The position numbers and the translations under genes were made by a program. Of a stretch of 64,000 nucleotides of DNA, positions 34,124 through 42,875 are shown in pieces (position 1 is the stretch's first letter; each line of letters opens with the position of its first letter). The DNA is from Terrisporobacter mayombei. Its GTDB lineage: Bacteria; Bacillota; Clostridia; Peptostreptococcales; Peptostreptococcaceae. The stretch covers positions 558,001 through 622,000 of the forward strand of contig NZ_JAHZMP010000002.1 in NCBI RefSeq assembly GCF_020748465.1, read 5' to 3'. Under the pieces are notes generated by a model. That model had not been told where the DNA came from. It ran no database searches and saw nothing but the letters and a program-made list of their open reading frames with translations.

Positions 34124-35068
34124 ATGAAAAAGAATAAAGTAGTTATAGTTGGAGCTGGTATGGTAGGTATGAGTTATGCCTACTCAATGGTAAACCAGGG
34201 AACATGTGAAGAATTGGTTTTAATAGACATAGATAAAAATAGAACTATTGGTGAGGCATTAGATTTAAATCACGGATTAAGTTATGCACCTAGAAAAATG
34301 AAAATTTATTCTGGCTATTATAGTGACTGTAGCGATGCCAACATAATTTGTATAACAGCAGGAGCTACTCAAGTACCGGGGGAAACAAGACTTGATTTAT
34401 TACATAAAAACACTAAAATAATGAAATCAATAGTTGGAGAAATAAAAAAGACTAGCTTTGATGGAATAATTATAGTTGCATCAAACCCAGTAGATATTAT
34501 GACTTATGTTGTTTGGAAAGCGTCAGGATATGATAAATCAAAAATAATGGGATCAGGAACTACACTTGATACAGCAAGGCTTAGATTTGGTTTAGGTGAA
34601 AGACTGGGAGTTACCCCAAAATCTATACATGCTTATGTAATGGGAGAACATGGAGATTCTCAATTTGTAGCATGGAGTTATGCATTAATGGGAGTTCAAC
34701 CAATATATCAAGTAGCTTCTAAAAAAGATGCAAAGGTTAAATTTGAAGATTTAGAATTAATAGAAGATGAAGTACGAAACATAGCTTATAAAATAATAGA
34801 TTGTAAAAAATCAACTTATTATGGAATAGGTATGGCTTTAGCTAGAATTACACAAGCTATACTAGAAAATGAAAATAGTATATTAACAGTATCATCTTAC
34901 TTAGACAACAAATACGGACATGATGATGTATTTATAGCTGTTCCAAGTGTTGTAAATGAAACTGGTGTTAGAGAAGTGATAGAGCTTCCTTTAGAGAAAG
35001 AAGAAAAGGATAAGCTTGATGATTCAATAGAAATAATGAAAGAAAATATAGCAAAATTAGATATATAA
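34124..35068 (+). CDS. ldh: L-lactate dehydrogenase
   Basis: A 314-residue NAD-dependent enzyme. The Rossmann motif is GAGMVGMSYAYSM (residues 8-20). GATQVPGETRLDLL has the Q of lactate rather than the R of malate dehydrogenases, plus the catalytic-loop Arg. ASNPVDIMTYVVWK and the catalytic His in MGEHGDSQF (about residues 174-182) follow. It regenerates NAD+ by reducing pyruvate. GGAGGG site; monocistronic. Confidence 0.94.
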   Translation: MKKNKVVIVGAGMVGMSYAYSMVNQGTCEELVLIDIDKNRTIGEALDLNHGLSYAPRKMKIYSGYYSDCSDANIICITAGATQVPGETRLDLLHKNTKIMKSIVGEIKKTSFDGIIIVASNPVDIMTYVVWKASGYDKSKIMGSGTTLDTARLRFGLGERLGVTPKSIHAYVMGEHGDSQFVAWSYALMGVQPIYQVASKKDAKVKFEDLELIEDEVRNIAYKIIDCKKSTYYGIGMALARITQAILENENSILTVSSYLDNKYGHDDVFIAVPSVVNETGVREVIELPLEKEEKDKLDDSIEIMKENIAKLDI

Positions 35069-35237
35069 TAATTAAGAAGTAAGCAATTAAAATTTTTATT
35101 AAGACATATTTTACTTTTTTTGTTATATATGATAGAACTTGTAAATAATACATACAAAGTACATGGTTAATTCATATATAATTCATATGTATTTGGTAAT
35201 ATTTTATCATAGAAAAAACTTAAAAGGAGATATTTAA

Positions 35238-35549
35238 ATGAAAAAAGAAAATAAAAAAGCTATTATACCAATAGTATTATATGTGGTTGCTGCCCTTATA
35301 GCAGTGTATTCTATATTTACAATATATACTTCACATACATATATTTCTAGTCTTGTAGCAGCAGGTAGTATAGTTATAAAAGACCAATTAGTAGACATTA
35401 TTAGCTACTATGTAAGTACATCAATGCCTTATGTATTTTATGCAATAGTAGTTTGGGCAATAGGATATATAATTAATAAATTAAATAACTTAAGTCCTTC
35501 TACTATCAATAAAGAAGATGATAAGTCAAAAGAAGAAAAAATAGACTAA
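35238..35549 (+). CDS. Small two-helix membrane protein
   Basis: A 103-residue protein with hydrophobic segments at about 9-27 (IIPIVLYVVAALIAVYSIF) and 62-84 (MPYVFYAIVVWAIGYIINKL), and a charged C-terminal tail. AAAAGGAG precedes the ATG. No recognised family. A shared bidirectional terminator separates it from nhaA. Confidence 0.68.
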   Translation: MKKENKKAIIPIVLYVVAALIAVYSIFTIYTSHTYISSLVAAGSIVIKDQLVDIISYYVSTSMPYVFYAIVVWAIGYIINKLNNLSPSTINKEDDKSKEEKID

Positions 35550-35552
35550 AAA

Positions 35553-35595
35553 TAAAAATAGCTATCACATTAAATTTGTGAATAGCTATTTTTAT
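35553..35595. terminator. Bidirectional terminator
   Basis: AAATAGCTAT-CAC / GTG-ATAGCTATTT stem with A- and T-runs on the two sides; between convergent genes. Confidence 0.83.
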
Positions 35596-36752
35596 TATAT
35601 GATATGTAATTCCTTAAATGTTTTTATACATAAGGACGAAAGTATTATAGAGGTTAAGCTGCTTATCAAGATGCAAAGCCTAGATATACCTATAAGTTCT
35701 ATATTGTCAATATAAGCAACTTCTGAAACAAATATTGACATTGTAAAACCAATACTAGAAATTAGAGATACAATAAATATAGATGTCCAGTTTAGTTCCT
35801 TAGGTTTTTTTGATAATCCTACTAAATTGCTAATATAGGTAAAAAGCATTATTCCAAGTGGCTTACCTATTAAAAGGCCTAAATATATACCTAAAAATAT
35901 AGTGGGGTATTTGGACAAATTTAAACTAGAATCAATACTTACTCCTGTATTAGCAAATGCAAACAATGGAATTATAATAAAATTATTAAAAATATTAAAA
36001 AATTTCCTTATATAATGAGATATTGAATATTTTCTTTTATATGATGTTGTGGGAATGCTTATTGCTAAAAGTATTCCGCTTAAAGTTGAATGAATACCAC
36101 TAAGATGAATAAAATACCATAAAAATAGTCCTATTAGTAGATAGAAAAATATACTTTCAACTTTAAAAACTTTATTTCCAATATAAATTACAATTAAACA
36201 AATAAAAGCTAAAATAAAAAAAGATAAATTAATTTTTGATGAATAAACTGTACCTATCAATATTATGGACACTAAATCATCTACTACAGCTAAAGACAAT
36301 AAAAACATTTTTATTGAAGGATTTAAATATTTACTAAATAAAAAATAAATACCCATAGAAAAGGCAATATCAGTAGATATGGGTATGCAAATTCCATTAA
36401 TATAATTTGTATTTAAATTAAAATATGTAAAAATTACTGCTGGCATTATTACACCACCAATAGATGCAATTACAGGAAAAGACGCCTTTTTAAAAGAAGA
36501 CAAGCTTCCGTATAAAACTTCTTCTTTTATTTCTAATCCTGCTAATAAAAAGAATATGGACATTAAAAAGTCATTAACAAAACTATGTAAATTAAAGTTA
36601 TTTATAATATAAGTGTCATAAAAAAAGTTATCATATAAGTATTTATAGGGGCTATTGCACATATAGAGAGCAAAAATTGTAGATAAGATAAGCAATACGC
36701 TTGTAATAGGCTCTATATCAACTTTAAACAATGCTCTATGTTTTTTTATCAT
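35595..36752 (-). CDS. nhaA: Na+/H+ antiporter NhaA
   Basis: A 385-residue antiporter with about 12 helices. Blocks: FFLLAGLEIKEEVLYGSL (about residues 66-83), GGVIMPAVIF, CIPISTDIAFSMGIYFLF with the ion-binding-site Asp, LLSLAVVDDLVSIILIGTVY with the paired aspartates, and PLFAFANTGVSI. It exchanges Na+ for H+ in pH and salt homeostasis. Monocistronic. Confidence 0.94.
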   Translation of the reverse strand: MIKKHRALFKVDIEPITSVLLILSTIFALYMCNSPYKYLYDNFFYDTYIINNFNLHSFVNDFLMSIFFLLAGLEIKEEVLYGSLSSFKKASFPVIASIGGVIMPAVIFTYFNLNTNYINGICIPISTDIAFSMGIYFLFSKYLNPSIKMFLLSLAVVDDLVSIILIGTVYSSKINLSFFILAFICLIVIYIGNKVFKVESIFFYLLIGLFLWYFIHLSGIHSTLSGILLAISIPTTSYKRKYSISHYIRKFFNIFNNFIIIPLFAFANTGVSIDSSLNLSKYPTIFLGIYLGLLIGKPLGIMLFTYISNLVGLSKKPKELNWTSIFIVSLISSIGFTMSIFVSEVAYIDNIELIGISRLCILISSLTSIILSSLCIKTFKELHII

Positions 36753-36970
36753 ATTATCACCTCATATTTAAAACTAATCTTTTGTTACTATCTAAATTTA
36801 ATAGTAAAAAGAAGTAAAAAGTAAAATTACTTATATATGTATATGATTAATAATTAAAATAAATATTAAATCTTAGTAATTATCTTATTGAGATATTTAT
36901 TGATTTATAATATAATCGTTCATGTTACATAATAATTAAAAGAAGTATGACTTATGCTTAGGAGGGAAGT

Positions 36971-37471
36971 ATGACAAATAAAAATAGAAAAATTGCTATA
37001 GTTGGATTAATAGCAGCCCTTTATGCTGTAATAACCTTAGCACTTGGATTTATTAGTTATGGACAAATTCAATTTAGAATTTCAGAAATATTAATGTTTT
37101 TACCTCTATTTGGTAAAGAATACATAATAGCCTTAACACTAGGATGTTTTTTAGCAAATGTAGTAGGGCCATTTGGAGTTCCGGATATAATATTTGGTAC
37201 ATTGGCAACTTTAATAAGCTCTATTTTAGTGTACTATACACCGAAGCTTATAAAGAATAATAATTATACATTATTCATTGCGTCCCTTTGGCCAACAATA
37301 ATAAATGCTTTAATAATAGGATGGGAATTATATAAATTCTTTGGAGTACCATTTGTACTAGGATTTCTTCAAGTTGGATTTGGAGAATTTGTAGTTATAA
37401 CTATTGTAGGTTTACCAGTATTTAAAATGGTTAATAATAAATATGGTAATAGAATAAAAAATTTAAAATAA
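36971..37471 (+). CDS. queT: QueT family transporter (queuosine precursor uptake, S-component-like)
   Basis: A 166-residue membrane protein matching QueT (DUF988). It has a first helix AIVGLIAALYAVITLALGFI, GQIQFRISEILMFLPLFGKE (about residues 31-50), LGCFLANVVGPFGVPDIIFG (about 58-77) and a C-terminal GFGEFVVITIVGLPV. It is thought to import queuosine precursors with an ECF module. I looked for a preQ1 riboswitch upstream and did not find a convincing one. AGGAGGG site; followed 23 bases later by the FtsZ-like gene. Confidence 0.9.
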   Translation: MTNKNRKIAIVGLIAALYAVITLALGFISYGQIQFRISEILMFLPLFGKEYIIALTLGCFLANVVGPFGVPDIIFGTLATLISSILVYYTPKLIKNNNYTLFIASLWPTIINALIIGWELYKFFGVPFVLGFLQVGFGEFVVITIVGLPVFKMVNNKYGNRIKNLK

Positions 37472-37494
37472 TTAATTTTGCAAGGAGGCAACTT

Positions 37495-38220
37495 ATGGAG
37501 GAGAAATATTCTAAGTTTATAGGAGTAGGTAATGAGGGGATAAAAACTCTGAATTCATTTAAAAATAAATTAGAAAAGAACTTTAGTCTTGAAGAAATAA
37601 ATTTAAATCAAGATGTTGATAAAGAATATGTCAGAGCTTTATTAGATGGTATAGAAATTTTATTTATATCTTATAACAGTGAGGAAGCAAAAGTAAAAGA
37701 TATAGTAAAAGCTATTTCTTTTATGGCAAATGAAAGAAGAGTAATTTGTATAGGATTAGACAACTCATTAAAAGAAAATAAAGATGGTATGGGTCTAGAC
37801 AAAGAAATAAAAATAAATAAATACAATAGTGAAAAAGTGCAAGACTTAATGAACATAGTAGTAGAAGCTGTTGATGAAAATTTATTTTTAGCTATAGATT
37901 ACACTGATTTAAAAGAAGTTTTTTCTAAAGATTCAGCTATATCTTATTCTATAGAAGAATTTGAAAAAGAAGCAACTATTGATGAAATAGCTAAACTACT
38001 TACAGAAGAAACTTACACTACTGTAGGAGAAGAGGTAAAAAAGAAAGCTTTAGTATTTTATGAAATGCCTCAAAACTTAATAGAAAATAATTTAATGTTT
38101 ATAAATGATGTTAATATGAAAATAAATGAAATACTAGGTAACACTTATGATATTATGTTTTCATATAATGCTACTAACCATAACAATGACAAAGTTAAAA
38201 TATGTTTAATAAGTAAATAA
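37495..38220 (+). CDS. Degenerate FtsZ/tubulin-like protein lacking the GTP-binding loops
   Basis: A 241-residue protein. The N-terminus KFIGVGNEGIKTLNSF (7-22) aligns with the FtsZ T1 start (I-G-V-G-G-x-G-x-N-x-V-N). IEILFISYNSEEAK (53-66) sits where FtsZ has its strand plus the G-G-G-T-G-T-G loop, which is absent. ENLFLAIDYTDLKEVFSKDS (128-147) matches the T7 region L-I-N-x-D-F-A-D-V-K-x-V-M, keeping both aspartates (D135, D138). KKALVFYEMPQNLIENNLMF and YDIMFSYNATNHNNDKVKIC (218-237) match the C-terminal domain. It is about 110-150 residues shorter than FtsZ. It probably cannot bind GTP conventionally but could contact FtsZ. The homology rests on my alignment by eye. Confidence 0.62.
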   Translation: MEEKYSKFIGVGNEGIKTLNSFKNKLEKNFSLEEINLNQDVDKEYVRALLDGIEILFISYNSEEAKVKDIVKAISFMANERRVICIGLDNSLKENKDGMGLDKEIKINKYNSEKVQDLMNIVVEAVDENLFLAIDYTDLKEVFSKDSAISYSIEEFEKEATIDEIAKLLTEETYTTVGEEVKKKALVFYEMPQNLIENNLMFINDVNMKINEILGNTYDIMFSYNATNHNNDKVKICLISK

Positions 38221-38247
38221 TATTGAAAGTTTAAGTAATATTAATAA

Positions 38248-38283
38248 GATTGCAAGCAAATAAATTTGTTTGCAATTTTTATA
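38248..38283 (+). terminator. Intrinsic terminator
   Basis: ATTGCAAGCAAAT / ATTTGTTTGCAAT stem (one bulge) with Ts. Confidence 0.75.
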
Positions 38284-38438
38284 TTTTAATAAAATTTTAT
38301 GATAATTAAATTTGTATAGTTATTTTAGAAAAAAATATTATATATTCTAGTTATAGACTTATTGACTAAAGTGATTATTTATTATAAGATTAGAATGTTG
38401 TGTTTTATAAATGACTATAAGAGAAAGGATTGATATAT

Positions 38439-40064
38439 ATGTTACAAGTTACTAATATTGGACTTAGATTCGGTGATAAAGAATTATATAAAGATGTTAA
38501 CTTAAAATTTACTAAAGGGAATTGCTACGGGATAATAGGAGCAAATGGAGCAGGGAAGACTACTTTCCTTAAAATATTATCTGGTGATATAGAGCCAAAC
38601 ACTGGATCTATAAGTATAACAGAAAAAGAAAGAATGTCTGTTTTAAGACAGGACCACTTCAAATACGATGAAGAAACTGTTTTAGATGTTGTTATAATGG
38701 GACATGAAAGATTATACCAAATTATGAAAGAGAAAGATGCTTTATACATGAAAGAAGATTTCTCAGAAGAAGATGGTATAAAGGCTGCAGAACTTGAAGG
38801 AGAGTTTGCTGAACTTGACGGATGGGATGCAGAAACAAATGCAGAAAAAATATTAATGGGCCTTGGAATAGATAAAGACTTACATTACAAGCAATTAAAA
38901 GAATTAGAAGGTGGAGAAAAAGTTAAGGTATTATTAGCAAAAGCTTTATTTGGTAAGCCAGAAATATTATTACTAGATGAGCCTACTAACCACTTAGACT
39001 TCCAATCTATAAACTGGTTAAATAACTTTATAATGGATTTAGAAGATTCTATCGTAATAGTTGTATCACATGATAGACACTTCTTAAACCAAATATGTAC
39101 AAATATAGTTGACGTTGACTTTGGTAAAATACAAATGTATGTAGGTAACTACGATTTCTGGTATGAATCAAGTCAATTAGCTCTACAATTACAAAAAGAT
39201 CAAAATAAAAAGACTGAAGAAAAAATAGCTCAATTAAAAGAATTTATCGCTAGATTTAGTTCAAATGCTTCTAAAGCAAAACAAGCGACTTCGAGAAAGA
39301 AACAATTAGACAAATTACAAGTTGAAGATATACAACCATCAAGAAGAAGATATCCTTATGTTGGATTTACTCCAGAAAGAGAAATAGGAAACGAAGTTCT
39401 TGAAGTTGAAGGATTAACTAAAACTGTAGATGGTGTTAAAGTTCTTGATAATGTGTCTTTCAGATTAGATAAAGAAGATAAAGTTGCTTTCATGGGAGAT
39501 GAAATAGCTATAACTACTTTATTCAATATATTAATGGGAGAAGACACTGCAGATGCTGGTACATTCAAATGGGGTGTAACTACTTCTCAATCTTATCTTC
39601 CAAAGAACCACAATAACTTCTTTGAAGGATGCGAATACTCATTAGTTGACTGGTTAAGACAATTCTCAGAAGAAAAATCAGAATCATTTATAAGAGGATT
39701 CTTAGGAAGAATGTTATTTAGTGGAGAAGAAGCTTTAAAGGAATCCCACGTATTATCAGGGGGAGAAAAAGTTAGATGTATGTTATCTAAATTAATGCTT
39801 TCAAACTCAAACGTATTAGTATTAGACGACCCAACTAACCACTTAGACTTAGAGTCTATAACTTCTGTAAATAAAGGTCTAGAAAAATTCTCTGGAGTTA
39901 TGTTATTTAGTTCTCATGACCACGAGATGATACAAACTCTTGCTAATAGAATAATAGAAATTACTCCTGGAGGAATAATGGATAGAAAAACTACTTTAGA
40001 AGAGTATTTAGAAAATAAAGATATACAAAAACAATTAAAAGAAATGTATGCTGTTGAAAGATAG
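38439..40064 (+). CDS. ABC-F family ATPase (YkpA/YbiT-like)
   Basis: Start at 38439 (MLQVTNIGLRFG) with AAAGGA upstream. The 541-residue soluble protein has two ABC domains joined by a charged linker (about 245-300). Domain 1 has Walker A GANGAGKTTF, signature LEGGEKVKVLLAKAL and Walker B ILLLDEPTNHLD. Domain 2 has LSGGEKVRCMLSKLM and VLVLDDPTNHLD, but its Walker A region reads GDEIAITTLF and lacks the usual Gly-Lys. ABC-F proteins act on ribosomes; this subgroup is not a proven resistance determinant. Confidence 0.92.
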   Translation: MLQVTNIGLRFGDKELYKDVNLKFTKGNCYGIIGANGAGKTTFLKILSGDIEPNTGSISITEKERMSVLRQDHFKYDEETVLDVVIMGHERLYQIMKEKDALYMKEDFSEEDGIKAAELEGEFAELDGWDAETNAEKILMGLGIDKDLHYKQLKELEGGEKVKVLLAKALFGKPEILLLDEPTNHLDFQSINWLNNFIMDLEDSIVIVVSHDRHFLNQICTNIVDVDFGKIQMYVGNYDFWYESSQLALQLQKDQNKKTEEKIAQLKEFIARFSSNASKAKQATSRKKQLDKLQVEDIQPSRRRYPYVGFTPEREIGNEVLEVEGLTKTVDGVKVLDNVSFRLDKEDKVAFMGDEIAITTLFNILMGEDTADAGTFKWGVTTSQSYLPKNHNNFFEGCEYSLVDWLRQFSEEKSESFIRGFLGRMLFSGEEALKESHVLSGGEKVRCMLSKLMLSNSNVLVLDDPTNHLDLESITSVNKGLEKFSGVMLFSSHDHEMIQTLANRIIEITPGGIMDRKTTLEEYLENKDIQKQLKEMYAVER

Positions 40065-40073
40065 TTTTTAATG

Positions 40074-40115
40074 AAAAGAACAAACTATAACATATTAGTT
40101 TGTTCTTTTTTTTAT
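40074..40115 (+). terminator. Intrinsic terminator
   Basis: AAAGAACAAACTA / TAGTTTGTTCTTT with eight Ts. The rest of the 388-base gap to the next gene is AT-rich and holds only that gene's promoter. Confidence 0.87.
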
Positions 40116-40375
40116 AAAAAAAATGTTTTTTTTAGAAAAAATATATTTGATTTATATAAATAATAAAATATCAATATATGTAAGATTATGAAAAATAGAT
40201 ACAATTTATATTATGTGCTATAAGTGTTATATAAACTATATTTATTTATAGAAAAACAAAATATATGAAGTCTAAATATAGAGATAATTGAATGATACAC
40301 AAAATGTAATCCCATAATGTAAAAAATTTTGAAAAATTAAAATTTATTCGCAATTTAAACATATTTTAATATATT

Positions 40376-40404
40376 TGCAAATTCAACAAATTATCGGTAT
40401 ACTT
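40376..40404 (+). promoter_or_regulatory. Promoter of the GATE-domain gene
   Basis: TTGCAA (40376-40381), 17 bases, TATACT (40399-40404). Just after it is ACTGGTAAATG, weakly similar (TGGTAA) to the operator-like motif found in the divergent promoters at 42.7-42.8 kb. Confidence 0.6.
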
Positions 40405-40452
40405 ACTGGTAAATGTTAAATTTTTATAAATTTTAGAGGGGGAAACATCTAA

Positions 40453-41631
40453 ATGGAAGTTGTATCGAAAAATGAACTAAATCAAAAGAAAGTAAAAAAT
40501 GTAAGCCTGGAAACTTTCGTATTCTTAGCTATATTAATAGGAGGATTTGGATATGTAGGTAGTATCATGGGTGCAGGAACTATGTTTAAAGTAATTATGG
40601 CCACTGCTCATGACTTGCTTTTAAACACAGTATTCTTAATCATGTCTATGGCAGTACTAGCAGGAGCTCTAAGTGCACTTTTATCTGAGTTTGGAGTTAT
40701 ATCTTTATTAAATAAGATATTTGCAATATTTATGAAACCTTTATATGGTTTGCCAGGAGCTAGTATAGCGGGAGCTATTACTACTTACTTATCTGACAAC
40801 CCAGCTATAATTGCTTTTGCAAAAGATAAGTCTTTCACAAAATATTTTAAAGATTATCAAATACCTGCATTATGTAATATAGGTACAGCATTTGGAATGG
40901 GTCTTATAGTTACAACGTTTATGATTTCACAAGGAAGTGAATTTGTTCTACCAGCACTTGTAGGTAACTTAGGTGCAATAGTAGGAAGTATTGTAAGTGT
41001 TAGAATAATGCTTCACTTTACAAAAAAACACTACAATTATGATGGAACAAAAGATGCTTTACATAAAAGTGAAAAAATAGAAGAAGTACGTCAAATTAGA
41101 TCAGGAAATGTATTCCAAAGATCATTAGAAGCAATGCTTGAAGGTGGAAAAAATGGTGTAGAACTTGGTATGGCAATAATTCCAGGAGTATTAATTGTAT
41201 GTACTTTAGTTATGATTTTAACATTTGGACCATCAACTGATCCAGAAACAGGAAAAGCTATTTATACAGGAGTTGCTTATGAAGGTATAGGATTACTTCC
41301 TATGTTAGGAGATAAATTAAGCTTCATATTAGAACCTTTATTTGGATTTACTTCTCCAGAAGCTATAGCATTCCCTATAACATCTTTAGGTGCAGTTGGA
41401 GCAGCAATGAGTTTAGTTCCTAAATTTATAACAGATGGTATAGTAACACCAAATGATATTGCAGTATTTACAGCAATGGGAATGTGTTGGAGTGGATATT
41501 TAAGTACACATGTTGGTATGATGGATGCATTAGATGCAAGACCTTTAACTGGGAAAGCGATTCTTTCGCATACAATAGGTGGGCTTTGTGCAGGTATATC
41601 AGCACACTTTATATTTATGCTTCTTGCTTAG
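40453..41631 (+). CDS. Nucleoside-recognition (GATE) domain membrane protein, YjiH-like
   Basis: A 392-residue protein with about nine membrane helices. GATE-type features: LLSEFGVISLLNKIFAIFMK then PLYGLPGASIAGAITTYLSD (about residues 79-118), GTAFGMGLIVTTFMISQGSE, and a second half ending LSTHVGMMDALDARPLTGK. YjiH/SpmA-like GATE proteins are membrane transporters or channels of unclear substrate. It precedes the catabolic-looking island and may be its uptake component; this is an inference from position and a weak operator match. Confidence 0.75.
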   Translation: MEVVSKNELNQKKVKNVSLETFVFLAILIGGFGYVGSIMGAGTMFKVIMATAHDLLLNTVFLIMSMAVLAGALSALLSEFGVISLLNKIFAIFMKPLYGLPGASIAGAITTYLSDNPAIIAFAKDKSFTKYFKDYQIPALCNIGTAFGMGLIVTTFMISQGSEFVLPALVGNLGAIVGSIVSVRIMLHFTKKHYNYDGTKDALHKSEKIEEVRQIRSGNVFQRSLEAMLEGGKNGVELGMAIIPGVLIVCTLVMILTFGPSTDPETGKAIYTGVAYEGIGLLPMLGDKLSFILEPLFGFTSPEAIAFPITSLGAVGAAMSLVPKFITDGIVTPNDIAVFTAMGMCWSGYLSTHVGMMDALDARPLTGKAILSHTIGGLCAGISAHFIFMLLA

Positions 41632-41656
41632 TAATAAATATTAAAAATTAATATAA

Positions 41657-41700
41657 AATAAAAGCTGACTTCTAAAAAAATTAGGAGTCAGTTTTTATTT
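41657..41700. terminator. Bidirectional terminator
   Basis: AAAGCTGACTTCTAA / TTAGGAGTCAGTTTT with a five-base A loop; T-runs on both strands between convergent genes. Confidence 0.83.
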
Positions 41701-41740
41701 TACACATTTAAGATAATATTTTATTTAGTTACATGGATAA

Positions 41741-42637
41741 TTAACTTTTTGATGTTTCATCATTAATAGAATTTTTTCTCTCTTTTAAAACTGTTTTGGC
41801 AAAATTTAATGACATATAGACTAATACTAAAGATACAATCCAAGTAAGAATAGTAGTAGGCATTGATTTTACGAAGAAGTATGCAATAAGCACTCCTATA
41901 ATACCTGTTACTGAAGCTACAGCTGCAGCAGGTCTATTATATTTACCTGTCTTTACAAACTGAATACTTGCAGGAGGCATTAAAAATGCACAAGATCCCA
42001 TCATAATTGGAAAAGCTGCAGTAATATCCATTCCAAGTAAAGCAACTAAGGCCATACATGGAGCATAAAGACCTACACCTACTGTCATAAGTGCACCTAA
42101 AATAAAATTAACTACTATACCTATTATTAATTTAGAACCAGTTAAAGCGGTAGCAGTTCCCACAATTGCAAATGGTCCTACACCAAGTAATCTTGCTATT
42201 AAAAGCATTGCAACGAATAATAGAGTGACGGATAGAATTGATCTTAAAGTATTTATTGGTAGTTTGGTTACAACTCTAGCACCTAAAGTAGCACCAATAA
42301 TTGAAGCGATTAACATTGAAATTAAAGTTACAGGGTCTACTTCTACTATATTTAGAAAAAGGATGAATTCAGCGGCAACAGGAACAGCAAAAACAACATT
42401 ACCATTTCCAGGAAGTTCATCATCAGGACTAAGTTTTGTAAACTTGAAAAATGCCATTTGAGTTGCATTACTTCCAACACCTAAAGTATCAAGAAAGTTC
42501 AATACAGCCCCCATTATTCCATAAGTAACAAGATGCCCTTTTTTAAAATCTTCTTTGTGATTTATACAATCCTTAATTAAATAGAATATAAATATACTAC
42601 ACCATACTACGATGGCTACACGTAGAAATAAAACCAT
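41741..42637 (-). CDS. TauE/SafE family anion exporter
   Basis: A 298-residue protein with about eight helices in two repeats: VTYGIMGAVLNFLDTLGVGS (about 37-56) and FILGALMTVGVGLYAPCMAL (about 180-199) are the paired TauE motifs, the first with the conserved G-x-G-x-G/T-like turn. Family members export sulfite, sulfonates or organic acids. Its promoter faces that of the ornithine cyclodeaminase-like gene and shares the same operator-like sequence, so export is probably coordinated with the pathway opposite. Confidence 0.88.
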   Translation of the reverse strand: MVLFLRVAIVVWCSIFIFYLIKDCINHKEDFKKGHLVTYGIMGAVLNFLDTLGVGSNATQMAFFKFTKLSPDDELPGNGNVVFAVPVAAEFILFLNIVEVDPVTLISMLIASIIGATLGARVVTKLPINTLRSILSVTLLFVAMLLIARLLGVGPFAIVGTATALTGSKLIIGIVVNFILGALMTVGVGLYAPCMALVALLGMDITAAFPIMMGSCAFLMPPASIQFVKTGKYNRPAAAVASVTGIIGVLIAYFFVKSMPTTILTWIVSLVLVYMSLNFAKTVLKERKNSINDETSKS

Positions 42638-42691
42638 AGATTTATCCTCCTAAAATTAGTTTGGGGAGCTACATATTAGGAGTAGTAGTAA

Positions 42692-42832
42692 CCTTTGGTA
42701 ACTACATAGTATCTTCTTTAAATTCATATGTCAATAAAAATAAAGTAAAACAATAAAAATCTAAATAATAAATAAAAATTTATTATTTTTATTGACAAAA
42801 TAATAACAGATAAATACAATAGTTACTAAAGG
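42692..42832. promoter_or_regulatory. Divergent promoters with mirrored operator-like sites
   Basis: Plus strand: TTGACA (42792-42797), 17 bases, TACAAT (42815-42820), directly followed by AGTTACTAAAGG (42821-42832). Minus strand: TTGACA (42734-42729), 17 bases, TACTAT (42711-42706), then two bases later AGTTACCAAAGG (42703-42692). The two motifs differ at one position and lie at the same place relative to each -10 box. A looser tandem copy, AGCTACTAAAAGG, follows the plus-strand one. This arrangement suits one regulator acting on both genes. Confidence 0.78.
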
Positions 42833-42875
42833 GAGCTACTAAAAGGAGTTTTAAAATTAAAAATGGAGGTATGAG

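Noticed and set aside
36780..36970. preQ1 riboswitch before queT
   Set aside because: No preQ1-I or -II core recognised; only AT-rich sequence and a repeated AAGTATGAC near the start codon.
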